Origin: Allosaccharopolyspora coralli
Lineage (GTDB): Bacteria; Actinomycetota; Actinomycetes; Mycobacteriales; Pseudonocardiaceae
Reading direction: 5' to 3'
Assembly: GCF_009664835.1 (NCBI RefSeq)
Contig: NZ_CP045929.1
Span: 1,736,001 to 1,800,000 of the forward strand
Length of the DNA stretch: 64,000 bases
The notes below the pieces were generated by a model, which had not been told where the DNA came from, did no database searches, and saw only the letters and a list, made by a program, of their open reading frames with translations. Of this stretch, positions 50,630 to 60,020 are shown piece by piece (the stretch's first letter is position 1; each line of letters starts with the position of its first letter). The position numbers and the translations under genes were made by a program.

Positions 50630-51015
50630 GATCCACTCCCTCCGTCGGTGCCGTGCACCTCTTCGGAACACGGGGCGCGTGGTGCGCGGGTTGTCCGGAG
50701 CGATCACCAGCCATGAACTCTCTGGTGACGATCTCCGCCGTTCGACCGGCAGGCACGCTGCCTCGATGGTAGCCGGGCGCGAGAGGAAGCCGTGTCACCG
50801 GACGTGTCGGGCGCGCGGTGTGAGGGGCGACACTGCGTAGTCCCCCCGATCGTGCCAGCAACGCCCCGCTGGCCTGCAGGGACCGCGGGGCGACACTACC
50901 GTGGTGCAAGCAGATCGGTGGACGCCCGAGAAGGTGATCGACGCGTCCCGACCAAACTTCCGGTGATCGACGAACGGGCCGTGCGGGGACGGTCCGTTGG
51001 ACGGGGGTGGAGCCG
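50630..51015. other. 386-bp intergenic region
   Basis: Divergent region between the two small membrane-protein genes. No gene, hairpin or repeat stands out on either strand. Confidence 0.4.
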
Positions 51016-51492
51016 GTGAACACCTTGGTCGTGTTCGCGGTCGCCGCGCCGGCGGCTTTCGGAGTGATCATGGGATCGCTCGTGGCGATGGCGTGGGTCG
51101 AGAAACGAATGATCGGAACCGTGCCGCTCGCGCGGCGCGCTCGAGCCGCGACGGCACACCGGGCACGACCACGTCTCGTGCGAATTCCTGCCACGGCGCG
51201 CCCGAGCGCACCACCTCCGCTGATCCGGGGATCCGGTGCGCTGCGAGGCAGGCCGCGTGCGGTGATGTCCGTGGCGGTCGGGTTGTTCGCGCTGGCCGTT
51301 CTTTCGGTCAGGCACGGACACGGCCCGGAGCCGATGCGCCGCGCCGCATCCGGACCCAGTCGCCGCGAGAAGGCGCGGTGGGAGGCTGCCCGCAACGGCA
51401 TCCCGGCTCCTCGCGCCCACACCCACCCGCCTCGCACACTCAGGCCACGCGGAAGTCCGCGAAGTCGAACCCGGGTGACACCACGCAGCTGA
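51016..51492 (+). CDS. small membrane protein of unknown function
   Basis: About 158 residues. GTG 51016 follows GGTGGAGCCG. The first helix (VVFAVAAPAAFGVIMGSLVA) and a second near residues 90-105 flank a basic Ala/Pro/Arg region; the last 50 residues are very basic. Its 3' end overlaps the convergent DUF952-cupin gene by about 50 bases, which weakens the case for the far C-terminus. No family recognised. Confidence 0.45.
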   Translation: MNTLVVFAVAAPAAFGVIMGSLVAMAWVEKRMIGTVPLARRARAATAHRARPRLVRIPATARPSAPPPLIRGSGALRGRPRAVMSVAVGLFALAVLSVRHGHGPEPMRRAASGPSRREKARWEAARNGIPAPRAHTHPPRTLRPRGSPRSRTRVTPRS

Positions 51493-52207
51493 CCAGCGCT
51501 TCGACGCTCGCGCTCGCCCGCTGCCAGGTTCCGGCCGGCACGGTGAGCTGGATGTCGGCATCCGGGCCGAGCACCACGGTCTCGGGTGTGCCCGGCTGGT
51601 CGCCGGTGCCGCCGAGGGTCAGCTCCACCTCGCCCGCGTGCCAGAACCACAGCTCCTCGGACGCCACGGTATGCCAGCGCGAGACCTCACCGGCGTCGAG
51701 CGCGTAGTGGATGGCCGTGGCGGCCGGCCGCTGGGCGCCGTCCGACCGCTCGACGGTCGCGGAGCTCGCCCAGAACCGCCGGTACCAGCCGCCCTCCGGG
51801 TGCGGCAGCAGATCGAGCTCCTCGGCGCGGCCGCGGCGCGGCAGCAGCTCGAGATACCGGCCGTCAGGTGACCGACGGGCGTGATGGACCTCGATGATCG
51901 CCGAACGGTCGATTGCTGCGTACAGGTGCGGGAACAGCACGTCGGACGACACCCCGGCAGGCGGCGCGGGCGCGGCTGCCTCCCAACGCAGGTCCGCAGG
52001 CAGCGCGGCGCAGTCCAGCTCCAGCGCGACCATCGGTTCCGCCGAGTCCCGATACAGGGCGTCGGCGACGGCCAACGCCGTGGCCGCGTCCGGGGAGCAG
52101 TGCACGAACCCTTCGGTGCTCAGGCTCTCCGGAGCGATCGGCGCGGTCGGGTCGTCCCGGTAGGCGGACAGGGGCAGCAGATGCAGCACACTGGATCTCG
52201 TCACCAC
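51440..52207 (-). CDS. DUF952-cupin_5 fusion protein
   Basis: About 255 residues in two domains. Residues 1-110 match DUF952 (VLHLLPLSAYRD; FVHCSPDAATALAVADALY; LFPHLYAAIDRSAI). Residues 125-255 match the cupin_5/DUF985 family (LLPHPEGGWYRRFW; TAIHYALDAGEVSRWHTVAS; ELWFWHAGEVELTLG; SCVVSPGFDFADFR), a sugar-binding-type cupin with conserved His. Both occur as separate proteins in many bacteria; here they are joined, implying related roles. No activity is established for either. The GTG start has no clear ribosome site. Confidence 0.85.
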   Translation of the reverse strand: MVTRSSVLHLLPLSAYRDDPTAPIAPESLSTEGFVHCSPDAATALAVADALYRDSAEPMVALELDCAALPADLRWEAAAPAPPAGVSSDVLFPHLYAAIDRSAIIEVHHARRSPDGRYLELLPRRGRAEELDLLPHPEGGWYRRFWASSATVERSDGAQRPAATAIHYALDAGEVSRWHTVASEELWFWHAGEVELTLGGTGDQPGTPETVVLGPDADIQLTVPAGTWQRASASVEALVSCVVSPGFDFADFRVA

Positions 52208-52253
52208 AGCAGTGTGTCCCGCGTCCCGGCGGGACCGTCACGGAGGTCGCGAG

Positions 52254-53228
52254 ATGACAGTGCGTATCGCGGTGCTGGACGACTACCAGTCCGTCGCTCG
52301 CCGGTACGGCGACTGGGCACGCCTGCCGGTCGAGACCGAGGTCACCGTCTTCACCGACACGGTGACCGACCACGACGAGCTCGTCCGCCGGCTCGAACCG
52401 TTCGACGTCGTGGCCGCGATGCGGGAGCGGACCCCGTTCCCGCGTCGGCTGCTGGAGGCACTGCCGAACCTGCGCCTGCTCGTCACGACGGGTGAGCGCA
52501 ACAAGGCGATCGATCTCGACGCGGCCACCGACTGCGGCGTCGTCGTGTCCGGAACCGGCAACGGCGAGGTTCCCGGCCGGCCCTGGGGACCCACGGCGGA
52601 GCTGGCGTGGGGTCTGATCCTCGCCGTGACCCGCAACATCCCTGCCGAGGACCGGAACGTGCGGGAGGGCGCTTGGCAACGGACCGTGGGTATCGAGCTC
52701 GCTCGCCGCACGCTCGGCGTGATCGGACTGGGACGGCTCGGCGGTCAGGTCGCGGGGGTCGGTCTGGCGTTCGGGATGAACGTCATCGCCTGGAGCGAGA
52801 ACCTCACCGACGAGCGCGCGGCCGAGGCCGGGGTACGGCGGGTCGACAAGGACGAGCTGCTGCGCAGCGCCGACGTGGTCACCATCCACCAACTGCTCAG
52901 CAAGCGCACACGCGGACTCATCGGTGCCGGCGAACTCGATCTGATGAAGCCGACCGCGTACCTGGTCAACACCTCACGCGGGCCGATCGTCGACGAGGCG
53001 GCCTTGCAGGCCGTGTTGCGCGAGGGACGGATCGCCGGGGCCGGGATCGACGTGTACGGCGAGGAGCCGCTGCCCGCCGACGACCCGTGGCGCACGACGC
53101 CGCGCACGGTGCTCACGCCGCACATCGGCTACGTCACCGAGGGCACCTACGAGGCGTTCTTCGCCGACACGGTCGAGGACATCGCCGCTTTCCTCGACGG
53201 CCAGCCGGTGCGCGTGTTGAACGCGTGA
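52254..53228 (+). CDS. D-2-hydroxyacid dehydrogenase
   Basis: About 324 residues. ATG 52254 with GGAGG seven bases upstream. N-terminal IAVLDDYQSVARRYGDW, NAD loop LGVIGLGRLGGQVAGVG, and the catalytic trio: R in LVNTSRGPIVDEAAL, E in GAGIDVYGEEPLP and H in LTPHIGYVTEGTYEAFF. The opening DDYQ motif and TGERNKAIDL loop are typical of the GyaR/SerA-like branch of unknown specificity. It reduces a 2-oxoacid with NAD(P)H. Stop codon lies inside a strong bidirectional terminator. Confidence 0.9.
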   Translation: MTVRIAVLDDYQSVARRYGDWARLPVETEVTVFTDTVTDHDELVRRLEPFDVVAAMRERTPFPRRLLEALPNLRLLVTTGERNKAIDLDAATDCGVVVSGTGNGEVPGRPWGPTAELAWGLILAVTRNIPAEDRNVREGAWQRTVGIELARRTLGVIGLGRLGGQVAGVGLAFGMNVIAWSENLTDERAAEAGVRRVDKDELLRSADVVTIHQLLSKRTRGLIGAGELDLMKPTAYLVNTSRGPIVDEAALQAVLREGRIAGAGIDVYGEEPLPADDPWRTTPRTVLTPHIGYVTEGTYEAFFADTVEDIAAFLDGQPVRVLNA

Positions 53229-53267
53229 GCCTTTTTGGTGGTTATGGCAACCAAAAAGGCTCACGCG
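53222..53267. terminator. bidirectional terminator between D-2-hydroxyacid dehydrogenase and LLM gene
   Basis: Perfect 18-bp stem (53222-53239 and 53250-53267) around a ten-base loop, with T5/A5 tracts in the arms; it includes the stop codon of the left gene. The element at 10737-10780 is an imperfect relative. Confidence 0.88.
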
Positions 53268-53270
53268 CAC

Positions 53271-54317
53271 TCAGAGGTCGTCGACGAGGCCGCGCATCGT
53301 CTCGATGAGCCGGGTCCGCTCGGCCGTGTCGTCGCCGAGCGGAGTCACGTTGAGCGTGCTCACGCCGGATTCCTTCAGCGCGGCGAGCCGTTCCTTGACG
53401 TGGCTCTCCGGGCCGATCAGCGTCGTCTTGACCAGCAGGTCCTCGGGAACCGCCGCGGCCGCTTCCTGCTTCTTGCCGTCGAGGTACAGGTCCTGGATCT
53501 TCTCGGCCGCCTCGCCGTAGCCGTAGCGGGTGGCGAGCTTGGTGTAGAAGTTCTGCCCTTTCGCGCCCATGCCACCGATGTAGAGGGCGAGTACATCGCG
53601 CATCATCTCGCGCTTGTGCGCCACGTCCTCGCCGATGGCCAGCGGTGCCTGGGCGACGACGTCGAGCGCGGGCAGGGAGGGGTCGCGTTTGGCCTTGCCC
53701 TCGGCGAGGGGCTCACCCCAGAGCTCGCCGGCCTTCTCCGGAACGTAGAAGATCGGCTCCCAGCCCTCGGCGAGCTCGGCGGTCATCGCCACGTTCTTCG
53801 GGCCGATCGAGGCGATGATGATCGGGATGCGTTCCCGGACCGGGTGGTTGATCAGCTTCAACGGTTTGCCCAGCCCGGTTCCCTGCTCTTCGGGCAACGG
53901 GATCGTGTAGTGCTTGCCGTCGTGGGCGAGTCGCTCGCGGCGCCACACCTTGCGGCAGATCTCGACGAGCTCACGGGTGCGGCCGATGGGCGCCTCGTAC
54001 GGGACCCCGTGGAACCCTTCGATGACCTGCGGGCCGGAGGCGCCGATACCGAGCGTGAACCGGCCGTCCGAGACGAAGTCCATCCCGGCTGCGGTCATCG
54101 CGGTCAGGCTCGGGGTCCGCGTGTAGATCTGCAGGATGCCGGAGGCGATCTGCAGCCGTTCGGTGCGTGCGGCGATGAAGCCCATCTGGCTGACCGCGTC
54201 GTAGGAGTAGGCCTCGGGAACGAAGACCATGTCGAGCCCGGCCTTCTCGTAGGCGACGAGCTCGTCGACGGTCTCCTTGAAGCCACCGCTGTAGCCGAGC
54301 GGTATTCCGATGCGCAT
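53271..54317 (-). CDS. LLM class F420-dependent oxidoreductase
   Basis: About 348 residues. Luciferase-like TIM barrel: LGYSGGFKETVDELVAYEKA, VFVPEAYSYDAVSQMGFIAA, LQIASGILQIYTRTPSLTAM, FTLGIGASGPQVIEGFHGVP and IPIIIASIGPKNVAMTAELA. The bulge and G-x-G-x-SGP match mycobacterial F420-dependent members, but cofactor choice (F420 or FMN) cannot be proven. Substrate unknown. Convergent with the dehydrogenase through the strong terminator; ATG 54317 after GAGGGAGGACC. Confidence 0.9.
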   Translation of the reverse strand: MRIGIPLGYSGGFKETVDELVAYEKAGLDMVFVPEAYSYDAVSQMGFIAARTERLQIASGILQIYTRTPSLTAMTAAGMDFVSDGRFTLGIGASGPQVIEGFHGVPYEAPIGRTRELVEICRKVWRRERLAHDGKHYTIPLPEEQGTGLGKPLKLINHPVRERIPIIIASIGPKNVAMTAELAEGWEPIFYVPEKAGELWGEPLAEGKAKRDPSLPALDVVAQAPLAIGEDVAHKREMMRDVLALYIGGMGAKGQNFYTKLATRYGYGEAAEKIQDLYLDGKKQEAAAAVPEDLLVKTTLIGPESHVKERLAALKESGVSTLNVTPLGDDTAERTRLIETMRGLVDDL

Positions 54318-54593
54318 GGCGGTCCTCCCTCGTTCGGTCCGGTGCGGCGGATGTCACTCGGCATGTTACTGCCGCGTAGACCGTTCGCCCATGACCTCCA
54401 CTGAAAGGCCTGTGAACAGCGGCAATGCTGCCGTTGTGCAAGCGGTGACGGTGGGTGAGACCGGCGTGGGGACCGTGGGCGACGAGGCCGAAGAGTGTGG
54501 AAGTTCCCGGATACGGGTAAACAGGACAGGGGTTCCGCAGCGGAACCGGATGATCACGGCGCGTTCACGCGCCCCGACCGTGGGGATCACTGG

Positions 54594-55568
54594 ATGAGAC
54601 TCGGGCTGCTCGACGTCGGCTCCTCGGCCGCTCGGCTGGACCTCGTGGACCTGAACGCGGGTCGGCCACGCGCGAACTGGAGCCACAAGGCCCGAACCCG
54701 CCTCGCCGAGCACACCGATCCGGACGGGGCCGTCAGTGCCGACGGCATTGAACGAACCGGGCTCGCGGTCGAGGAGTGCGTCAAGGCGGCGGGCACTGAT
54801 CTGCCGCGCTTCGTCGTCGCCTACGGCACCTCGGCGGTGCGGGACGCGGCGAACAGTGCCGAGATCCGGCGCCGCATCAGCGACGCCGCCGGGGTGCAGA
54901 CCGGGGTGTTCAGCCCGCGTTCGGAGGCGGCGTTGTCCTACCATGCCGCACGCCGCTGGGCGGGCCCATCCGAGGGACGTTTGACCACTGTGGACATCGG
55001 TGGCGGCACGGCCGACGTGGCGACCGGCAAGCAGGAATACCCGCGCAAGGTTCTGACGGTGCCGTTCGGTGCGGCCACTCTCTCCAGGGAACACGTTGTC
55101 AGTGATCCGCCGCGCGAGGAGGAGTTCCGGGCGCTCGTGGACGCGGTCGCGTCGACGGTGCCGGACGCGTTCGCGTCCGTGGCTGGCAGCGACCTCGGAC
55201 GCCCGCTCGCCCTGTCCACTGTGTTTCGACAGCTCGCCGTACTCACCGAGTCCGGACACCGCAAACGGATTCGGCGTCCGGAGCGGCTGCACCGGCACAA
55301 GGTGGCGGCGTGGATCCCGCACCTGGCCGCGCTCGATCACGAGCAGCGCGTCGCGTTGCCGGGGATCTCGCGCACTCGGTCGTATCGTGCTCTTGCGGGT
55401 TCGGTCCTCGCCGAGGCCATGCTGCGCGTCCTCGATCTCGACACGGTGGAGATCTGTCCGTGGGGGTTGCGCGAGGGTCTGGTGCTCCGGTTCCTCGAAG
55501 CCTACGAGCAGGAGAGCAAACGGCCCCGCCGAGCGGTGCGTGCCGCCGCCGACCACATCCTTTCCTGA
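54594..55568 (+). CDS. Ppx/GppA family exopolyphosphatase
   Basis: About 324 residues. ASKHA fold: LGLLDVGSSAARLDLVDL (phosphate 1, D7), VAYGTSAVRDAANSAEIRRR, EAALSYHAARRW and VDIGGGTADVATG (phosphate 2). The size without a C-terminal HD domain matches the short actinobacterial Ppx2-like forms (as in mycobacteria). It releases phosphate from polyphosphate or hydrolyses pppGpp. Unusual: S-A-A-R replaces the typical S-N-S-V/I-R in the first loop. ATG 54594 has no strong ribosome site. Confidence 0.88.
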   Translation: MRLGLLDVGSSAARLDLVDLNAGRPRANWSHKARTRLAEHTDPDGAVSADGIERTGLAVEECVKAAGTDLPRFVVAYGTSAVRDAANSAEIRRRISDAAGVQTGVFSPRSEAALSYHAARRWAGPSEGRLTTVDIGGGTADVATGKQEYPRKVLTVPFGAATLSREHVVSDPPREEEFRALVDAVASTVPDAFASVAGSDLGRPLALSTVFRQLAVLTESGHRKRIRRPERLHRHKVAAWIPHLAALDHEQRVALPGISRTRSYRALAGSVLAEAMLRVLDLDTVEICPWGLREGLVLRFLEAYEQESKRPRRAVRAAADHILS

Positions 55569-55631
55569 CAGTCCGGCCGGCGCCCGTCGGTACCCGACAC
55601 GACAACGCAAGGTCGAGGAAGGAGCACCCCC

Positions 55632-56621
55632 GTGCAGACTCGAGAACTCGGTCAGAATCTTCTCGTCAGCGCCCAGGGACTCGGGTGCATGGGAATGAAC
55701 TTCGCCTACGGCGGTCAGGACGACTCGGAGTCCGTCGCGACGGTGCAGCGCGCCCTCGACCTCGGCATCACGTTCTTCGACACCGCCGACATGTACGGCC
55801 CGTGGAGCAACGAACAACTTCTCGGCCGGGCGCTGATCGGGCGCCGGGACGAGGTCGTGCTCGCCACCAAGTTCGGCAACGAGGTCGACGACAACGGTCA
55901 GCTCACCGGGCACGTCAACGGCCGTCCCGACTACCTCCGGCATGCGGTCGACGCCTCGTTGGGGCGCCTCGGCATCGACCATATCGACCTGTATTACCAG
56001 CACCGCGTCGACCCCGACGTGCCGGTCGGGGAGACGTTCGGGGCGCTGGCCGAACTCGTGCAGCAGGGCAAAGTCGGCTTTCTCGGGATCTCCGAGGCCG
56101 CTCCGGAGACGATTCGAGCAGCCCACGCCGCGCACCCGCTCACGGCGGTGCAGACGGAGTACTCGCTGTTCAGTCGTGACCCCGAGGACAACGACGTGCT
56201 GGCGACGGTCCGCGAACTCGGCATCGGGTTCGTCGCCTACAGCCCGCTCGGGCGTGGATTCCTCTCCGGGGAGATCCGCAGCCGCGAGGACCTGCCGGAG
56301 GACGACTGGCGCCGGAACAGCCCCCGGTTCCAGGACGAGAACTTCGATCGCAACCTGGCCGTCGTCGACGAGGTGCGCGCCATCGCCCAGCGCAAGGGCG
56401 TGACCGCCTCCCAGTTGGCGCTCGCCTGGGTTCTCGCGCAGGGCGAGGACATCGTCCCGATTCCCGGCACGAAACGGCGCACGTACCTGGAGGACAACGT
56501 GGCGGCCTCCGAGTTGTCGTTGACCGCCGACGAACTCTCCGCGATCGACGCGGTCGCGCCGCGGGGTGTGGCGGCCGGTGAGCGCTACCCGGCGGAGGCG
56601 ATGAGCCAGATCCATCGCTGA
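55632..56621 (+). CDS. aldo/keto reductase
   Basis: About 329 residues. GTG start after GAAGGAG. AKR fold: [12 protein letters not shown], catalytic [18 protein letters not shown] (D and Y), [18 protein letters not shown] with catalytic lysine, [20 protein letters not shown] (His) and [17 protein letters not shown], plus [15 protein letters not shown] for NADPH binding. Matches the YajO/YakC-like AKR13 group, which reduces aldehydes. Single gene, followed by a hairpin repeat. Confidence 0.92.
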   Translation: MQTRELGQNLLVSAQGLGCMGMNFAYGGQDDSESVATVQRALDLGITFFDTADMYGPWSNEQLLGRALIGRRDEVVLATKFGNEVDDNGQLTGHVNGRPDYLRHAVDASLGRLGIDHIDLYYQHRVDPDVPVGETFGALAELVQQGKVGFLGISEAAPETIRAAHAAHPLTAVQTEYSLFSRDPEDNDVLATVRELGIGFVAYSPLGRGFLSGEIRSREDLPEDDWRRNSPRFQDENFDRNLAVVDEVRAIAQRKGVTASQLALAWVLAQGEDIVPIPGTKRRTYLEDNVAASELSLTADELSAIDAVAPRGVAAGERYPAEAMSQIHR

Positions 56622-56623
56622 GG

Positions 56624-56730
56624 TGGGTATCTGGGAACTGGAGACGCGCCGGAGCGTCTAACGGTGCTGCGGCTGGTCACGTGAGACGTGCCCTACGGGC
56701 ACAGATGCCGGTTCCCACCTGCCTTCTGAG
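56624..56730 (-). repeat. hairpin-repeat copy with inverted ends
   Basis: Contains GTGCCCTACGGGCAC at 56688-56702; on the minus strand its flank aligns with the 46.7 and 50.05 kb copies (CTCA/GAG edge, GGGAACCGGCA, CACGTGACCAGCC). The other edge reads ATCTGGGAACTGG, an inverted match of the right edge, so the element of about 105 bp is roughly palindromic. Confidence 0.72.
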
Positions 56731-56782
56731 TTCGGCGGCCGGGTAGCGTCGTGGTCTCCGACGCCGACGAAAGGGCGCCACC

Positions 56783-57184
56783 GTGGGCCTCGTGTTGCAC
56801 ATCGCCATCACGGCCCTGGCCGTGTGGATCACCACCGCGTTGCCGGGCATCGACCTCGGCGGGGACGACACCGGAACCAAGATCGTGACGCTGCTGGCCG
56901 TGGCCGTGGTGTTCGGCGTGGTGAACGCGGTGCTCAAGCCGGTGGCGAAGACGCTGGGCTGCCTGTTCTACGTGCTCACGCTCGGGTTGTTCGGGCTGGT
57001 GGTCAACGCGCTGCTGTTCTGGCTCACCGGGTATCTCGCTCAGCAGCTCGACCTGCCGTTCTCGGTCGGCGGATTCTGGCCGGCGTTCTGGGGCGCGATC
57101 GTCGTGACGATCGCGAGCAGTGTGCTGCACGGCGCGACCCGGCGGCTGCGCGAGCCGCGCGAGCAGGAGTACTACCGCTACTGA
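56783..57184 (+). CDS. phage holin family (holin_4_2) membrane protein
   Basis: About 133 residues with four helices (1-22, 32-55, 58-82, 92-113) in the order of PF04020: ALAVWITTALPGIDLGGDDT, VNAVLKPVAKTLGCLFYVLT, GLFGLVVNALLFWLTGYLA and GAIVVTIASSVLHGATRRL. The name comes from weak holin resemblance; chromosomal members are widespread and not prophage marks. Its role is unknown, likely in the envelope. GTG start with GAAAGGGCGCCACC before it. Confidence 0.9.
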   Translation: MGLVLHIAITALAVWITTALPGIDLGGDDTGTKIVTLLAVAVVFGVVNAVLKPVAKTLGCLFYVLTLGLFGLVVNALLFWLTGYLAQQLDLPFSVGGFWPAFWGAIVVTIASSVLHGATRRLREPREQEYYRY

Positions 57185-57255
57185 AGCGCACACGGCCGTG
57201 TCGTGCCGCAGTGCGGGGCGGCCGCGGTGCGCGCCACGGCGCCTCGATCGACTCG

Positions 57256-57753
57256 TCACCTCGGGGGCAGCGACGACCACGGGTCCTGCCGGTGGATGAC
57301 CGCGTGTGCCGCGAGCACCGCACCGGTGAGTGCGATGTTGCGGACATGGTTCAGAGCGTGCCAGCGCCGCAGGATCGCCTTCCGCTCACCGGGGGAGGGG
57401 ACCGGCCGATCCCCGAGCAGCAGCGGCAGGTTCACGGTGCGCACCAGGTGGGCGGTCAGCGCCGTCGCGGTGGCCGAACACACCAGCGTCGTGAGGAGCG
57501 CGGGCCGGTCGGCCGGTTCGCGCCAGCCGAGCACCACAGCGGCGACGGTCGCGGGAGTGGTGAACGGAACCGCCGGCAGGTGCCTTCGGGCGGGACTGCC
57601 GGCCCCAAGCGGCCCGCGAGGACGTTGCTCCGGCGGGAGCGCCGCCAGCCGGTCGGGCAGCCGGGTGATCGCCTCGTAGAGATCGCCTACCAGCCCGTGC
57701 AGGTGCCCGGCCTGCGTCAAGCGAAGCATCCGGCGAACGCGTGATCGTGTCAT
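57256..57753 (-). CDS. DUF1772-like membrane protein (anthrone oxygenase-like)
   Basis: About 165 residues. ATG 57753 (other starts at 57768 and downstream are possible). Four helices, with [20 protein letters not shown] near the N-terminus matching the GLxxGNLYE motif of DUF1772, and a C-terminal [20 protein letters not shown] segment. DUF1772 members are small membrane proteins of unknown function. Divergent from ACC deaminase across 65 bp, so both must share promoter space. Confidence 0.7.
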   Translation of the reverse strand: MTRSRVRRMLRLTQAGHLHGLVGDLYEAITRLPDRLAALPPEQRPRGPLGAGSPARRHLPAVPFTTPATVAAVVLGWREPADRPALLTTLVCSATATALTAHLVRTVNLPLLLGDRPVPSPGERKAILRRWHALNHVRNIALTGAVLAAHAVIHRQDPWSSLPPR

Positions 57754-57818
57754 CGTTTCACGGTGCATCAACTCGGTCGCGGCAACAACGCAAGCCTCCG
57801 CTGTTCGAAGGAGTAACT

Positions 57819-58826
57819 GTGTCCTTGGACGACTTCGAGCGTTACCCACTGTTGTTCGGGCCCAGTCCGGTCCATCCGCTGGACGATCTCGGTAACCATC
57901 TCGGCGGCGCCCGGATCTGGGCGAAGCGGGAAGACTGCAACAGCGCGCTGGCGTTCGGCGGGAACAAGACTCGCAAGCTCGAGTACTTGATCCCCGACGC
58001 GCTACGCCAGGGCGCGGACACTCTCGTCAGCATCGGAGGGGTGCAGTCGAATCACACTCGGCAGGTGGCCGCCGTCGCGGCCAAAGCGGGGTTGAAGGCC
58101 GTTCTCGTGCAGGAGAGTTGGGTCGATTGGCCGGACGCGGTCAACGACAAGGTCGGAAACATTTTGTTGTCCCGCATCATGGGCGCAGACGTGCGAATGG
58201 TCCGCGCGAACTTCGGGATCGGGTTCAAGGACAGCTGGCAGCGGACTCTCGACGAGGTGCGTGCGGACGGTGCTGTCCCGTACGCGATCCCGGCGGGAGC
58301 CTCGGATCATCCGCTCGGCGGTCTCGGGTTCGCCAACTGGGCCGACGAGGTCGAGCAACAGGAACGTGAGCTGGGTACCTTCTTCGACACGATCGTCGTG
58401 TGCAGCGTGACCGGCAGTACGCAGGCAGGCATGATCGCCGGCTTCGCCGGGCAGAGCCGGCCTCGGCGGGTGATCGGCATCGACGCGTCGGCCAAGGTCG
58501 GCGACACCCGCGCGCAGGTGGCCACGATCGCGCGCCGCACCGCCGAACTCATCGGACAGGGCCGAGATCTCGCCGACGACGAGATCAGTGTCCGGGAAGG
58601 CTGGGCAGGGCAATCCTACGGAGTACCCGTGAAGTCCACTGTGGATGCTATCCGGCTGGTCGCGAGCGTCGAGGGGATGATTCTCGATCCGGTTTACGAG
58701 GGCAAGTCCATGGCGGCACTGATCGACCTCGTCCGCAGCGGTGAGATTGCCGAGGACTCGAACGTCCTGTTCGCCCATCTCGGTGGCCAGCCCGCCCTCA
58801 ACGCCTACAGCGCTGCGTTCGAGTAG
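57819..58826 (+). CDS. acdS: 1-aminocyclopropane-1-carboxylate deaminase
   Basis: About 335 residues. GTG 57819 follows AGGAG by five bases. PLP-enzyme converting ACC to 2-oxobutyrate and ammonia: [20 protein letters not shown], Schiff-base lysine K50 in [16 protein letters not shown], nucleophile Ser in [20 protein letters not shown], the glutamate of [15 protein letters not shown] and leucine of [11 protein letters not shown] which separate ACC deaminases from D-cysteine desulfhydrase. These two residues support the deaminase label. It lowers ethylene precursor in plant-associated strains. The Lrp-type gene beside it may be its regulator. Confidence 0.93.
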   Translation: MSLDDFERYPLLFGPSPVHPLDDLGNHLGGARIWAKREDCNSALAFGGNKTRKLEYLIPDALRQGADTLVSIGGVQSNHTRQVAAVAAKAGLKAVLVQESWVDWPDAVNDKVGNILLSRIMGADVRMVRANFGIGFKDSWQRTLDEVRADGAVPYAIPAGASDHPLGGLGFANWADEVEQQERELGTFFDTIVVCSVTGSTQAGMIAGFAGQSRPRRVIGIDASAKVGDTRAQVATIARRTAELIGQGRDLADDEISVREGWAGQSYGVPVKSTVDAIRLVASVEGMILDPVYEGKSMAALIDLVRSGEIAEDSNVLFAHLGGQPALNAYSAAFE

Positions 58827-58867
58827 TTCGGCGGTCGGTCTGTGGTGCGCAGTCGGCGGCGGTGCGG

Positions 58868-59911
58868 TCACCGGCCGGGGCCCGCTTGTGCCCACGGGTC
58901 GATCGGAACCGACTCGCGAGCCCTGCCGGTGTCGTCGACGATCCAGCCCTGGATCTTCGCTTTGCGCATCGCCACCTCACGCTCTCGCACCCGCAACTGC
59001 GGAGCCGCTTCGACCAGGCGTCGTTCGAGATCAAGTGCGTCCTCCACTCGGCCCAGCCATGCCCCGATCACGACGTTGTCCACGCCGGTCGTGGTCAGCA
59101 GCAGGCGGACCTGGGACAACGCGGCGATCCTCGGCAACGACTCGGACAGGACCGCGGCGTCGAGCGATCCGGACAGCCACAGGGTGACCGGGCAACCGAC
59201 CGCTTCCTGCGTCACGTCGCACCGGATCGCCAGCAGCCCCGCACGACTCAGATCGAGAAGGCGGCGCTGCACCGTCGTCCGTGGCCAGCCGGTCGACCGG
59301 GCCAGCTCGGCCGCGCTCGCTCGCCCGTCCCGGCCGAGCGCATGCAGCAGCGGGCGTACTCGCTCCGGCGGAAGGTGAATCGGGCGAGACGTCCCCGTGG
59401 CGACGTGCAGCTCCTTCTGCTGAGCCGGGGTCAGGCCGTCCAGCCGCCACGTCCGCGCGTCCTGATGCGTGCCGGTCACCATGCGGACGTCGGTGTCGAG
59501 CACGCCCTGCAACGAAGCGATCTCGCGCGACCACGTGTCCAAATGAGACCGGTCCGTCACGATCACATGAGCCAACACGGAACCGCGTCCGGCCAGCCGG
59601 TAGACGGACTTCGTCCTCGGATCCCGCGCGAGCAGGCTGAGGACCTCGTCCACAGCCTCCTCTGCGACGTCTGCGCGCAGCAACGCGCCTGCCATCCCGA
59701 ACCAGAGCTTCGGACTCCCGGAGCCCGTCACCCACGCCCACCCCTGCGATCGCAGCCGATTCCACCGCCGGGCGAGCGTCGTCCCGCTGTACTGCAACGC
59801 GGCCCCGAGGTCGGTCCACGACGCGCGGGGCGCGATCTGCAGCGCGTGTATCACCGCCCTGTCGAGCTCGTCGAGCACCGAGGTGGCGGATCCGGTCGGC
59901 GTGGTGGGCAT
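58868..59911 (-). CDS. Lrp/AsnC-family regulator with two tandem modules
   Basis: About 347 residues, roughly twice a normal Lrp. Each half has a winged helix (DELDRAVIHALQIAPRASWT, DLGAALQYSGTTLARRWNRL; LLHALGRDGRASAAELARST, GWPRTTVQRRLLDLSRAGL) and a RAM-type sensory domain. Such double proteins occur in actinobacteria. It is divergent from abgT/M20 (110 bp between) and convergent with acdS, so it could control amino-acid-like ligand response for either; divergence favours the AbgT pair. ATG 59911 sits close after GAGGAAA. Confidence 0.85.
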   Translation of the reverse strand: MPTTPTGSATSVLDELDRAVIHALQIAPRASWTDLGAALQYSGTTLARRWNRLRSQGWAWVTGSGSPKLWFGMAGALLRADVAEEAVDEVLSLLARDPRTKSVYRLAGRGSVLAHVIVTDRSHLDTWSREIASLQGVLDTDVRMVTGTHQDARTWRLDGLTPAQQKELHVATGTSRPIHLPPERVRPLLHALGRDGRASAAELARSTGWPRTTVQRRLLDLSRAGLLAIRCDVTQEAVGCPVTLWLSGSLDAAVLSESLPRIAALSQVRLLLTTTGVDNVVIGAWLGRVEDALDLERRLVEAAPQLRVREREVAMRKAKIQGWIVDDTGRARESVPIDPWAQAGPGR

Positions 59912-60020
59912 TTTCCTCACCGAGGTACGGGTATCTGGGCGAAGATGACGAATTTCGGCGTCCGGGAAGCGCAATGGTGAGGCTGTCACGGTTCGCAACA
60001 GCTGAACAAGGGAGCGCGAC

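Noticed and set aside
54366-56615. 749-codon open frame on the minus strand
   Set aside because: Covers the exopolyphosphatase and aldo/keto reductase genes in antisense; both plus-strand genes show full family motifs.
56783-57184. Holin-family gene as evidence of a prophage
   Set aside because: Holin_4_2 proteins are common housekeeping membrane proteins; no phage structural, lysis or integrase genes are nearby.
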